Of a stretch of DNA of 64,000 nucleotides, positions 40,063-51,300 are shown piece by piece; positions within the stretch are counted from its first letter, which is position 1; each line of letters starts with the position of its first letter. The notes below the pieces were generated by a model that did no database searches, was not told where the DNA came from, and saw nothing but the letters and a program-made list of their open reading frames with translations. This DNA is from Serripes groenlandicus (lineage: Eukaryota; Mollusca; Bivalvia; Cardiida; Cardiidae), in NCBI GenBank assembly GCA_031761405.1, contig JASEVX010000006.1:29102383-29166382 (forward strand), in the 5' to 3' direction. The position numbers and the translations under genes are program-made.

Positions 40063-40690
40063 AGTTGACGCCTGTACATTGTATATTTCCTCGTCTTTTC
40101 TTAATGTTTTTCTATTTTGTCATTATGTGTTTTCCAATTGTAAAAGGAACCACTTTGCATAAGATATGCTTATAATAATTAATGCAATGTTATGTGTAAA
40201 AATCCTAGATGGCATGTGAAAATATGTTTTCTTTATTAAAATTCAGAAAACACATTTAAATATAATGATAACCCTTTTGTAATTGACGCTGTAGTTCATA
40301 AATATGAATTATATACATGTCGATATTTTGTCTTTTGATTATCTATATTTCGAAAACAATACAAATTATTAATTAAATAAACAAAGCAAAACCTGCATGA
40401 TTTTTTTATCAGTAATAGAGTTCGTACAGAGTAAACAAGATCAGTAGTAGAACGGTGTTAGTAAGACAACAAGGCGGCTTTCTTTGAAATCCAATCAACT
40501 CATCACTTACTCTCAGTCCACCGGTATTGTCCGCCGTTTACTAATTATCAAACCTGTTATCACCTCAGTTTGATAGCTATAATCTTTATTACCTCGATTT
40601 CCCCTCATAATATAGTGGATGTGGGGAGGCTAAAATACAACACAAACTAGCCAGCATGCGATGTCTGTTTAATAAACCAAATAACTCGCG
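40063..40690. other. AT-rich interval upstream of the homeobox gene
   Basis: No repeat family or exon was recognised. It is the best candidate for the proximal upstream regulatory region of the homeobox gene that follows, and is unusually free of transposons for this window. Confidence 0.4.
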
Positions 40691-40698
40691 TATATAAG
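40691..40698 (+). promoter_or_regulatory. TATA box of the homeobox gene (predicted)
   Basis: TATATAAG lies 29 bases before a candidate first exon (ATG at 40727), so a start site about 30 bp downstream would give a very short 5' UTR. There is an in-frame TGA at 40703-40705 upstream of the ATG. Confidence 0.45.
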
Positions 40699-40726
40699 TT
40701 ACTGACTTAGTTCCTTCAAGTTACTA

Positions 40727-40751
40727 ATGAATTGTCTTTTAGAATCAACAG
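40727..40751 (+). CDS. Homeobox gene, predicted short first coding exon
   Basis: Encodes MNCLLEST plus one base, then a strong GTAAGAAT donor. The next exon at 41310 needs exactly two leading bases (CG) to complete the split codon, so the frame is preserved. The alternative is initiation at ATG 41315 in exon 2 (A at -3), which would lose only ten residues. Confidence 0.5.
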
Positions 40752-41500
40752 GTAAGAATATTTAATTATTTTACACATTTCAATGATTTAGATAAGATAT
40801 TAACTGTTTCGAAGACCTATGCTTAGCTTACACTGATATTACGTTGGTTTAAACTATTATTTTATAAAATATAAAAATAAAAAAGAATGTTTTGATTTCG
40901 TTAGACTTGTTTACTTGTTATATGTATTTAGTAAACATGCTCCCTTTTTTCCTCACAGTATACGCAATGCGACTTTTGAAATCAATGTTGGAGAAGTAGA
41001 AATTGCTCAAATAAAATCATTCTTCGAATTATCAAGATAAAACATTTTTGCACTCAGAAATATTCAAAGCGGGCGGTTACTAACACTTTCTCACTTACGG
41101 ACGCATACGAAAAAGACATTGTACTGAAACTTAAAATTGCTCATGGTGAGCTTTTGTTACAATGTTTCAAATCCATTCAACAATTGTAAATTTATTTTTT
41201 AGAGATTTTGCTGAGAATTTTTTAAATATTGTCTGCTGTAAAGTTGTTGTTGTTTGTTTGAAAGGAGAAGAGAATCGTACCGGGTAAAATAACTTTTCAC
41301 CGTTTTCAGCGAGGATGAACCATGATGAGTCCCTTGTAAAGTGCAAACGGCGACGCAGTAGAACCGTTTTTACCGCCCTGTCTATAGGACGGATGGAGGA
41401 GAAGTTCGACCAGAATCGGTACCCGGGTATACAGGAGAGAGAAAGTCTGTCAGCAGAGCTGTCCATACCAGAGCCTCGTATACAGGTACTTTGATAATTA

Positions 41501-41534
<34 letters not shown>

Positions 41535-44500
41535 TCGTTCTCTCTTTCTCTCTCAATTATACGATTAAAGTAAAGTTAAAATATGTAGGACCAATGAGGG
41601 AAATAGTTTTTTAACATTTTAACCCTTTCCCACATACAGACGCTTTCTGACGCCTCTGCAGAAGAAGACTTGAAAACATTGTGGTAAATGGAGAAATTAC
41701 TCATAATGAGCAATTTCTCCATTTGCCAAAATGCTTTCAACTTGGTTAAATAACAATACTTTCTTTTATGGAGATAGTCCATATTTATGTCTAGATGTTT
41801 TCAAAGTCGTCTGCTGCAGATGTGTCGCATGTGGGAAAGGGTTACTAAAAGTGGTATGACCCGACCATTGTCGGTAACGTAACGGACTCGAGATAGTTCA
41901 TAGTTAACCCGGTCTCTGACATAATACTATAGCATGGATGCGCAGACAGTTCTTTGTTTACAGTCGTAGGTTGGTCTTCCTTGTGACCCGCTCAAATGAA
42001 AAATAAAAAAACTTTCCCACAGAATTATGTACGCTTTCTGACGCATTATTGAGAACATTGTGACATAAAGTCGTCTGCTGGAGAACTGTTGTATGTGGAA
42101 AAGTATTACAAGATCTTAGAAATGGACGCATCAAAACAGCGCTCCTTTCATTTTTAGCTCCACTGGCTGAAAGCCATTCGAGATTATGTCATGGCGAATT
42201 GTCCGTCGTGCGTGCGTGCGTGCGTTAACCTTTTCCTTTAAACGACTTCTTCTCTCTAACCACTTGGCCAATTTGGTTGAAACTTCATAGGAAGCATCCT
42301 CTCAATGTCATCTCATCAATTCCTTAAAAAAAAAATTATCCTCCCAAAATTATGGTTTCCATGGCAACGAAAAGAGAAAAATAATGAAAACTTAAAAATC
42401 TTCTTCTCCGAAAGTGTAAGGCCGATTTTCAAAAAAAAATGTTTGAAATGTTCCTTGGGTGACCGTTTATTAGATTCCCTCAATAAATGTTGATTGGTTG
42501 GAAAACATGGCCGCCAAGGGTCGGGGCTATTTTGCCTTATATAGATAAAGTGAAAACTTAAAAAATCTTCCGATTTTCAAATAATTTTGTAGAAATGTTC
42601 ATTTGGTGACCCTCTATCAGATTCCTTCAAGTCATTTTCATTGTTCGAAAAACATGGCCGCCAGAGGGTGGGGCTATTTTGCCTTATATGGCTATAGTGA
42701 AAACTTAAAATATCCTCTCCTCCGAAAGTGTCAGGTCGATTTTCAAATAATTTTGCAGAAACATTCCTTGGGTGACACTCTACAAGATTCCTTTAAGCCA
42801 TGGTGGTAGGTAAAAAACATGGCCACCAGGGGGCAGGGATGTTTGGATATTTGATTTTTGCCTTATGGCCGTGGAGCGATACTGGCCCTCTTGGGCCTCT
42901 TGTTAGAAGTTGTCTGTTGCAGAGGCGGCAACTGTCGTCTGTATGAGGATTTCGATTAAAACAACTCTCATGTTCCTGTTCTTTTTTTAAAACAGGTTTG
43001 GTTTCAAAACCGGAGATCAAGGAACAAGAAGGGTATTTGTAATCAAGAAGGTCCCGGATCGACCAATATGGTCGCAACAACGCGATATTCCACGAGAGAC
43101 CATCTCAGCCAATCATTAATGAACAAGAGAGATATTTGCACTGAGGTAAGCGTAGCTCTTTATATTACTTTCCAGTATTTGTTTACCCCTTTCCCAATAA
43201 CAACAAATAGGCAGCAGACAACTTTGAAAACATTTACACAATGCTTAGGATAATCTGTCCAAATCAAAGTGTAATAATAATTCAATAAAGTTGAAAGCAT
43301 AGGGGCAAATGATGAAATTGCACCATTTGCTACTATATGTTTAAGTCATCTGCTGCAGAGGCATCATATAACGTCTGTATGTGGGCAAGGGTTAACTAGT
43401 CCGATGTATCTAGTAAATATATACAGTAAAGTTGAAAGAATATATGAGCGGTGCCACAGAAAAACCAATCGTTGGGTATTTTCGTAGACTGATCTTGATC
43501 AGAATCTGGATCTGCACTCTTCGTTCGGCTAGTACGTCAAATAATCATCCACGTCTCTGACTTCAGCGTTCATTTCGGTGACATGGATGTGCAAATTGAT
43601 ATACAGTTATCAAAAACCTATTACGTTGGTTTCCATAGATCGCGGCGCCTATTTATCCCAGTTTTCACTGAGATTGTAAATGTTAAAAAATAACCGCTAC
43701 CATCTCCGCTGTTTGGCGGATAGAGTGTCCACATTGGGAACGGGAGACCAGGGTTTGATACCCGGTCGGGTTATCCCTTTCCCTCATATAGACGCTTTCT
43801 GACGCCTCTGAAGCAGACGGCTTTTTTAAAACATAGTGACAAAAGAAGAAATTGCACAAAACGTGCAATTTCTCCTTTTGCCACAATGTTTTCCACTTTT
43901 TGTCATAGGTTATCCATTAAATTATGGAGATTTTCTATGTTTTGACAAAATACGTTCAAAGTCGTCTGCTGCAGAATTGTCGTATGAGGGAAAGGGTTAA
44001 ACCAAACATTTCAAAAATGTATTAATGGTTTCCCTACTTGTCACTCAGTGCTGATTAATTACCCAGGAAAGGCAATGATATTACTAAAATACTGTTGAAA
44101 ACGGCGTAAACCTCCATTGAAACAATTATAACTATGAGTGTTGAAAACAATGACATATTGTGGAATGGATATTTTTAACAAGAATATGAATTACGGTATG
44201 TAGACCTATTATCCATTTACTTAGTAGGATATTTAAGCCTTCCCTGAATGTAGCAGCAGCCGTCATTTGAAAACATTGTGACAAACGGGGAAATTGCTCG
44301 TACACCTAATGAGAACTATCTCGCTTTCCTTCATTGTTTTCAACTCTATTCAATAGTATTACATTTACTTTCCTCTTCTATTTATTGACCCTTTCAAAAT
44401 CGTCTGCTGAAGATAATCGTTTTAGGAGAGGAGTAAGTTTCGTTCATTTTGGAAATGTCCGAGAAAAAAACATAACATAGTGATATCTGCTCAACAGGAG

Positions 44501-45115
44501 TTAACATTTTGAAAACTAATGTTACGAAGTAAGTGCATTTCTTATTATTACCTTTTTATATAAATACAGGTCACGCGGCAAGTAGGTTCTTCAGACGATT
44601 CATCATCGATGTCTCATCCCTACCCTATCTCGAACACAGACACGATTCCACATCAATCCAATCCAAACTACATCGACATGATCAACAGTTACGTCACTAA
44701 TGTTCTGCGTCGTGATTGGCTCTCACTACAATACCAAATGACATTATGGAATGGTTTGGCTCGAAGTCAGTCCGAGCAGCAACACCAAGAAGTAAGGATG
44801 AATAGAGAAAATGGAAATCATGGAGCATCTGCCAGTTCACATAATGAAAGCAGTTCTGGCTCTGAAGAAGATTGCATCGTCGAAAGGCTGTTTCGGTTTA
44901 GTAAAAACAGACGACACACACAGGTAAGCAATCCGAAAAGAAAGCATGACAATGAAAATTCATACCAGATGAAAGTGCCCCGAATCAACATGACCGGATG
45001 TTCCCCGTTCGAGTTTGAACGATCAGATTACAGATTAAGTTCGGATGATTCTTCGTCCGGATATCCAGTTTCCGGATACGATACCGCGACAACTAACTCT
45101 TCGGTCAGTGATTAG
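40727..45115 (+). CDS. Paired-class (PRD-like) homeobox transcription factor
   Basis: Predicted exons are 40727-40751, 41310-41485, 42996-43145 and 44570-45115, which join to 298 residues ending TAG. The homeodomain spans about residues 22-81: it has F8, F20, W48, F49, N51 and R53 with Gln at position 50, and the recognition helix reads PEPRIQVWFQNRRSRNKK. The intron falls between homeodomain residues 46 and 47, a hallmark of paired-class genes. Unusual residues include Met at the normally Leu position 16 and a short, divergent N-terminal arm. No paired domain or OAR motif is visible. The tail is Ser-rich and acidic (SSSGSEED) with a basic PKRK. It is expected to bind TAAT-type sites in the nucleus. 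The orthology group is unclear: RYPGIQERESLS and IPEPRIQVWF recall fast-evolving Mix/Sebox-like proteins, so a mollusc-specific PRD-like gene is likely. Confidence 0.85.
41310..41485 (+). CDS. Homeobox exon: helices 1-2 and start of helix 3
   Basis: After a CGTTTTCAG acceptor it encodes RMNHDESLVKCKRRRSRTVF and on through the homeodomain to EPRIQ (position 46). It ends in phase 0 before GTACTT. A (TC)n/(TA)n tract follows in the intron. Confidence 0.88.
41619..41844. mobile_element. TTAA-flanked MITE in homeobox intron 2
   Basis: Starts TTAACCCTTTCCCACATACA and ends CATGTGGGAAAGGGTTA, with the central hairpin GGAGAAATTACTCATAATGA. Confidence 0.7.
42156..42904 (+). repeat. Pearl-like cassette (GCTCCACTGG family) in homeobox intron 2
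   Basis: The 5' end is TTTTTAGCTCCACTGGCTGA with a GTGCGTGCGTGCGT tract. The units have AACATGGCCGCCA and CTTATATGGCTATAG variants. The 3' end has GTGGAGC (inverse of GCTCCAC) at 42871-42877, then a GGCCCTCTTGGGCC hairpin and TCTTGTT. Confidence 0.65.
42996..43145 (+). CDS. Homeobox exon: DNA-recognition helix
   Basis: A 50-codon phase-0 exon beginning VWFQNRRSRNKKG, after a TTTTTTTAAAACAG acceptor and before GTAAGC. The remaining residues (STNMVATTRYSTRDHLSQ) are not recognised. Confidence 0.9.
43183..43395. mobile_element. Degenerate TTAA MITE in homeobox intron 3
   Basis: TTACCCCTTTCCCAATAACA to TGTGGGCAAGGGTTAA, with a decayed hairpin. It begins 37 bp after exon 3. Confidence 0.6.
43690..44120 (+). 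mobile_element. SINE split by a MITE insertion
   Basis: The tRNA-like head (TTTGGCGGATAGAGTGTCCA; B box GGGTTTGATACCCGG) lies at 43705-43770. The body resumes at 44001 (ACCAAACATTTC) and ends with GGCAATGATATTACTAAAAT and TTGAAAACGGCGTAAAC. The two halves are separated by the MITE at 43771-44000. Confidence 0.7.
43771..44000. mobile_element. TTAA MITE inserted in a SINE
   Basis: Full-length 230-bp copy with ends TTATCCCTTTCCCTCATATA and TATGAGGGAAAGGGTTAA, and hairpin GAAGAAATTGCACAAAACGT. Its left flank is TTAT, probably a mutated TTAA. Confidence 0.8.
44570..45115 (+). CDS. Homeobox gene terminal exon
   Basis: Encodes VTRQVGSSDDSSSMSHPYPI to the Ser-rich end TNSSVSD and TAG, 181 residues. 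The acceptor is TATAAATACAG. The composition (Ser, Asn, Gln, acidic patches, PKRK) suits a regulatory tail. A perfect-looking donor, CAG/GTAAGC at 44921-44929, lies inside the open frame, so an alternative C-terminus by splicing at 44923 is possible. Confidence 0.8.
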   Translation, partial: VTRQVGSSDDSSSMSHPYPISNTDTIPHQSNPNYIDMINSYVTNVLRRDWLSLQYQMTLWNGLARSQSEQQHQEVRMNRENGNHGASASSHNESSSGSEEDCIVERLFRFSKNRRHTQVSNPKRKHDNENSYQMKVPRINMTGCSPFEFERSDYRLSSDDSSSGYPVSGYDTATTNSSVSD

Positions 45116-45139
45116 AAAGAACCATCCATCGTTACATGT

Positions 45140-45350
45140 TCTAGGCCAACGCGAGATCACGACAATGTTACCGCCGTGTTTGACACTTATTTGGATGCGT
45201 TTTAGCATCGGCCAACGCGAGATCACGACAATGCTACTGCCATGATTGAAACATATTTGGATGCGGTCTAGCATCGGCCAACGCAAGATCACGGCAATGC
45301 TACTGCCATGTTTGACACTTATTTGGATGCGTTCTAGCATCGATAAACAC
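45140..45350 (+). repeat. 66-bp tandem repeat just 3' of the homeobox ORF
   Basis: Three units and a partial, each with GGCCAACGCGAGATCACGAC, AATGCTACTGCCATG and ATTTGGATGCG. It begins about 25 bp after the stop codon and probably lies in the 3' UTR. Confidence 0.85.
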
Positions 45351-45420
45351 GAGATCAGACAATGTTACCGACGAGAAATGGAGAAATGGTACATTTGTAT
45401 GTTCATGTAACTACACAAAT

Positions 45421-45862
45421 GAGCCGTTACACAAGAAAACCAACATTGTGGACATCAGCCTAAGCATGCCATACAGACCTACCCGGATAGACACTTTTCG
45501 CCTCCTGTGGATTTTCTGTTTCAGGAATAACTACTCTATACATCTGTCCCCCCCTAAGACGGAATGTGTCGGCCGGATCAGTCTGCGCAGTCTGGTCGAT
45601 ACATTACGCAGATGTCTATTACCGCAACAACATTGTGGACTCTTCGTAAAGTATCGACCCGGATCAGCCTAAGCTTGCCGCGCAGGCTAATCCGGGTGGA
45701 CTTTTCGCCTCCTGAGGATTGTCTGTTTCATTAATCATTACTCTATACCTCTATCCCCTTGAAACGGAATGTGTCGGCCCGGATCAGTCTGCGCGGACTG
45801 CACACGCTGATCTGGGTCGATACATTACGCAGAGGCCATATTGTTGGTTTTCTCGCGGGAAG
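45421..45862 (+). mobile_element. GAGCCGT MITE, head-to-tail dimer
   Basis: Two successive copies, each with AACATTGTGGAC, CCTCCTGTGGATTTTCTGTT (or GAGGATTGTCTG) and GACGGAATGTGTCGGCC. The pair ends CATATTGTTGGTTTTCTCGC. The junction near 45618 lacks full termini. Confidence 0.65.
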
Positions 45863-46222
45863 GTTCACAATAATTAAGTCGTCTTGCTTCATATTGATAC
45901 AAACATACCAAACAGTGTAGGCGAAGATTAGGCTGTACGTATGTACATATTGATCAAAGTCTATGTTGGTCGTATATGACGGAACAGGTAAATGCGTACA
46001 GAGGTATAATACTTCAGGTTGTTGACCTCATCAAACGTCTTTCATTTGTATGTGCTACGGGTTTATTTCGGTGATCTTGAATCGTAAACTACGTTCAAAG
46101 TTAGTTTAAAATCGTAAAAAAAGCCTACACATACAACAGAGATGTTTGCGAAAATTCAAAATTGAAAGAAGCTTAAACAACCTTTATGACATACCTATAC
46201 ATCGAACAAATACATATCTTAC

Positions 46223-46284
46223 TTGTTGTCTCTGTCTCTGTCTCTGTTTATCTGTCTCTGTCTCTCTGTCTCTGTCTCTGTCTC

Positions 46285-46345
<61 letters not shown>

Positions 46346-46350
46346 TTCTC

Positions 46351-46445
<95 letters not shown>
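46223..46445 (+). repeat. TCTCTG / TCTG / TC microsatellite
   Basis: The hexamer TCTCTG dominates 46226-46300, then (TCTG)n to about 46340, then (TC)n to 46445. All frames are open across it; none is a gene. Confidence 0.95.
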
Positions 46446-46449
<4 letters not shown>

Positions 46450-46851
46450 ATTAAGCTCTTTTCACCGTTTATATTTGAACTATGTATTTGTCAACATAAC
46501 CCCTTTTGTGTATATGTATATTTATTTCGTCCTTCTGTATTCTGTTTTTAGAATTGAGAGTATTAAAGGTATTTGTATTGTATTGTACAAGCCGTTTTGT
46601 CATTCGTCATGCGTGCCCAAATGAGATATTTAAACGGCAACTTGAGAAGGCGACCAGTTGCCTTGAATGCATACAGTTTGGCGTTAAACAATTTTCACAC
46701 AAACAACAAATCTGCAGCAGACGACTTTCAAACCTCATGACCAAATTTCGGAACACTTTATACACGAAAGATCAATTAAAATTGAAAGTTGAAAAACAAT
46801 GCAGAATAGAGAAATTGTTCGTTTTGAGAGATTCACTTTGTCACAATGCTT

Positions 46852-47084
46852 TTAACCCCCCTTTCCCTCATACGGCAATTCTACAGCAGACGACTTTGAA
46901 CGTATTTTGTCAAAACATAGAAAATCTCCATAATTGAATGGATAACCTATGACAAAAAGTGGAAAACATTGTGACCAAAGGAGAAATTGCACGTTCTGTG
47001 CAATTTCTTCTTTTGTCACTATGTTTTCAAAAAGCCGTCTGCTGCAGAGGCGTCAGAAAGCGTCTGTATGAGGGAAAGGGTTAA
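46852..47084. mobile_element. TTAA-flanked MITE, full length
   Basis: TTAACCCCCCTTTCCCTCAT to TGTATGAGGGAAAGGGTTAA, with hairpin GAGAAATTGCACGTTCTGTG. A decayed relative (about 46684-46852) sits directly upstream. Confidence 0.75.
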
Positions 47085-47449
47085 ATGTCATCTGCTGGAG
47101 AGGTGTCAAAATTCTTTTGTTTTTTGGAAAGGGTTAACGTTATTCTAAAAGATCAGGACACACATGGGGGGAAGGACTAAATGAAAATGATGCCATGATA
47201 ACGCTGACATTTTGTTGTTAACGGCAACCCAACCCGTAAACAGAACCAACCCGTAGTGTGAATATGTTTGTGTCTAGTTACTTGTTCTAATGATTCGGTT
47301 AGAGTTCCCAATAGTTCAATGCATTCTGTACAACAGGTTATGACTGTACACTACACTACACTCTAAGTGACTTCTAGCATATGCCGAGCTCCAAAAGTAC
47401 ACAAGTTTAATCTGCTCTTAAAAGTTGTGCTCGTGTTTCTGATTGGTCA

Positions 47450-47600
47450 GTTGATTGATTGATTGGTTGGGGGTTTAACAACGTTTTTAACAATTTCTCA
47501 GTCATATCACGGCGGCGAGTTCACCTACTCATGCATTTCCTGGTTTTCTCAAACCAGTACTCCACACAACAATCTTCCCAAGCAACTGGCTGCTTTTCCT
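47450..47600 (-). mobile_element. SINE body, minus strand
   Basis: Reverse complement of the copy at 3700-3872: a GATTGATTGATTGGTTGGGG tail, then AACAATTTCTCAGTCATATC, ACGGCGGCGAGTTCACC and TTTCTCAAACCAGTACTCCA. Confidence 0.7.
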
Positions 47601-47957
47601 CTGATTGGTCAGAAGTAAATTCATTTTCTCATGTGACCAATCAGAAGTTTTATTTGGAGCCTTAATTGATGAGCACAGAGAACGTCATCCGAGTGTAATA
47701 GTTTCGGGGCCTTCACAAATGTTCTTTAACCCTTTCAGCGCCGAATTGTTTAAAGTAGACTTTTCCATGTTCAAACTCGGACGACTCTATATACATGTAC
47801 TTACAATTAATAAAATATCTGACGATCCTTTTCCGTACGCAAGCGACGCCTGAATCCTGTGTTACCAAAAACATTCGGTCATAACACCAGCGATATAATA
47901 CATGAGCATGACACGGTGCATCGTGATTGGATGTCAGTTTTAGCAATTCTTTTTTTT

Positions 47958-50917
47958 TCGAATTAAAAAAAGTCGAGGTTGTGATACTCTTGGCGTCGTC
48001 GTCGTCTACCGTATAACTCAAATACCGTATAACTCAAATACCGTATAACTCAAATACCGTATAACTCAAATACCGTATAACTCAAATACTGTATAACTCA
48101 AATACCGTATAACTCAAATACCGTATAACTCAAACACCTCCAATACCGTGTAACTCAAATACCGTTTAACTCAAATACCGTATAACTCAAATACAGTATA
48201 ACTCAAATACCGTGTGTAACTCAAATACCTCATATACCGTGTAACTCAAATACCGTGTAACTCAAATACCGTATAACTCAAATACCGTGTAACTCAAATA
48301 CCGTATAACTCAAATACCGTGTGTAACTCAAATACCTCAAATACCGTATGCCTCAAATACCGTATAACTCAAATACCGTATAACTCAAATACCGTATAAC
48401 TCAAATACCGTGTGTAACTCAAATACCTCAAATACAGTATAACTCAAATACCGTATAACTTAAATACCGTGTAACTCAAATACCGTGTAACTCAAATACC
48501 GTATAACTCAAATACTGTATAACTCAAATACCGTATAACTCAAATACCGTATAACTCAAATACCGTGTAACTCAAATACCATATAACTCAAATACCGTAT
48601 AACTCAAATACCTTTTAACTCAAATACCATTTAACTCAAATACCGTTTAATTCAAATGCCGTTTAATTCAAATACCGTATAATTCAAATACTGTATAACT
48701 CAAATACCGTATAACTAAAATACCGTGTAACTCAAATACCGTTTAATTCATATACCGTATAACTCAAATACTGTATAACTCAAATACCGTGTAACTCAAA
48801 TACCGTTTAACTCAAATACCGTATAACTCAAATACCGTATAACTCAAATACTGTATAACTCAAATACCGTGTAACTCAAATACCGTTTAACTCAAATACC
48901 GTATAACTCAAATACCGTATAACTAAAATACCGTGTAACTCAAATACCGTTTAATTCAAATACCGTATATTTCAAATACCGTATAACTCAAATACCGTGT
49001 AACTCAAATACCGTTTAACTCAAATACCGTATAACTCAAATACCGTTTAACTCAAATACCGTGTGTAACTCAAATACCTCAAATACCGTATAACTCAAAT
49101 ACCGTATAACTCAAATACCGTATAACTCAAATACCTCAAATACAGTATAACTCAAATACCGTATAACTCAAATACCGTTTAACTCAAATACCGTATAACT
49201 CAAATACCGTTTAACTCTAATACCGTATAATTCAAATAGTGTGTAACTCAAATACCGTGTAACTGAAATACCGTGTAACTCAAATAACGTATAACTCAAA
49301 TACCGTGTGTAACTCAAATACCTCAAATACCGTATAACTCAAATACCGTATAACTCAAATACCGTGTGTAACTCAAATACCTCAAATACCGTATAATTCA
49401 AATACCGTATAACTCAAATACCGTGTGTAATTCAAATACCGTATAACTCAAATACCGTTTAACTCAAATACCGTTTAACTCAAATACCGTATAACTCAAA
49501 TACCTCAAATACAGTATAACTCAAATACCGTATAACTCAAATACCGTATAACTCAAATACCGTATAACTCAAATACCGTATAACTCAAATACGGTATAAC
49601 TCAAATCCCTCAAATACAGTGTAACTCAAATACCGTATAACTCAAATACTGTGTAACTCAAATACCGTATAACTCAAATACCGTATAACTCAAATACCGT
49701 TTAATTCAAATACCGTATAACTCAAATACCGTATAACTCAAATATCGTATAACTCAAATACCGTATAACTCAAATACCTCAAAAACCGTATAACTCAAAT
49801 ACCGTGTAACTCAAATAATGTATGATTCAAATACCGTATAACTCAAATACAGTATAACTCAAATACCGTATAACTCAAATACCGTATAACTCAAATACCG
49901 TTTAACTCAAATACCGTTTAACTCAAATACCGTTTAACTCAAATACCGTGTAACTCAAATACCGTATAACTCAAATACCGTGTAACTCAAATACCGTATA
50001 ACTCAAATACCGTATAACTCAAATACCGTATAATTCAAATACCGTATAACTCAAATACCTAAAATACAGTATAACTCAAATACCGTATAACTCAAATACC
50101 GTTTAACTCAAATACCGTATAACTCAAATACCGTTTAACTCAAATACCGTATAACTCAAATACCGTGTAACTCAAATACCGTATAACTCAAATACCGTGT
50201 AACTCAAATACCGTCTCAAATACCGTGTAACTCAAATACGCTTTAACTCAAATACCGTATAACTCAAATACCGTTTAACTCAAATACCGTGTGTGACTCA
50301 AATACCTCAAATACCGTATAACTCAATTACCGTATAACTCAAATACCTCAAATACAGTATAACTCAAATACCGTATAACTCAAATACCGTATAACTCAAA
50401 TACCGTATAACTCAAATACCGTGTAACTCAAATACCGTATAACTCAAATACCTCAAATACCGTATAACTCAAATACCGTGTAACTCAAATACCGTATAAT
50501 TCAAATACCGTATAACTCAAATACCGTATAACTCAAATACCGTATAACTCAAATACCGTGTAACTCAAATACCGTATAACTCAAATACTGTATATCTCAA
50601 ATACCTCAAATACCGTATAACTCAAATACCTCAAATACAGTATAACTCAAATACCGTATAACTCAAATACCGTGTAACTCAAATGCCGTATAACTCAAAT
50701 ACCGTGTAACTCAAATACCGTATAACTCAAATACCGTATAACTCAAATACCGTATAACTCAAATACCATTTAACATTTTCAAATATGACTTGGTACACAT
50801 GTTCAATACGCATGTCTATACCAAGTCACATAACTCTTGCTTTATTCAGTAAAATGGCCCTTTTTCGACTTAGAAAAAGTAGTCGAGCGTTGGCGTTCGC
50901 TTGCGGCGCTCTTGTTT
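47958..50917 (+). repeat. Cassette carrying a 16-bp minisatellite (pearl-like)
   Basis: The core (48008-50772) is about 170 copies of the 16-mer CCGTATAACTCAAATA, with CCGTGTAACTC, CCGTTTAACTC and short CTCAAATAC variants. The upstream edge has GTGATACTCTTGGCGTCGTC and the downstream edge GTAGTCGAGCGTTGGCG, then GCTTGCGGCGCTCTTGTTTT. The 3' edge matches the other cassettes; the 5' edge is less clear. Confidence 0.75.
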
Positions 50918-51061
50918 TGATATATGTCCGGGAACTATTTGACTGACAGTCCATCATTTTCCGTACGCCCGCGACGTCAGACTCTACTCCAACAAAAGCC
51001 ATTTGAAAACATTTTCAGAAAAGGAGAAAAGAGCATTATCTCAAAATATTTTTTATAATGA

Positions 51062-51300
51062 ATCCGCAGTGGTAGAGTGGTTACCATTGGGGTTTAAGTT
51101 TAAACTTATTTATTTTACATCGATTGCGAAACAAGCTTTAAGCTTAAATTAATCACGCTCGATGTCTGCTTCCTGGAAACTTAACCAGTACTCGCGCCTT
51201 TTGTGTGGAAAAATCCCAATGGCTCATCAAGGGATTCGAATCCGGGACCTTTGGTACAAGAGGCCGACGCTCTACCTCTATACCACTGTTTTCCAGCGTT
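51062..51300 (-). mobile_element. tRNA-derived SINE, second family (minus strand)
   Basis: On the minus strand, GTGGTATAGAGGTAGAGCG and GGATTCGAATCCC act as A- and B-box-like sequences. The body carries a segment (ATTGCGAAACAAGCTT, ATTAATCACGCTCGA on the plus strand) shared with the copy at 59722-59862. Confidence 0.65.

Noticed and set aside
41167..41556. 129-residue minus-strand open frame over the homeobox exon
   Set aside because: It is the antisense of the homeodomain exon and a (TA)/(TC) tract; the plus-strand homeodomain is decisive.
46146..46624. Three overlapping open frames rich in Ser, Leu and Cys
   Set aside because: They are translations of the TCTG/TC microsatellite in each frame.
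47713..48021. 102-residue minus-strand open frame
   Set aside because: Overlaps a MITE fragment and the edge of the 16-bp array; no domain recognised.
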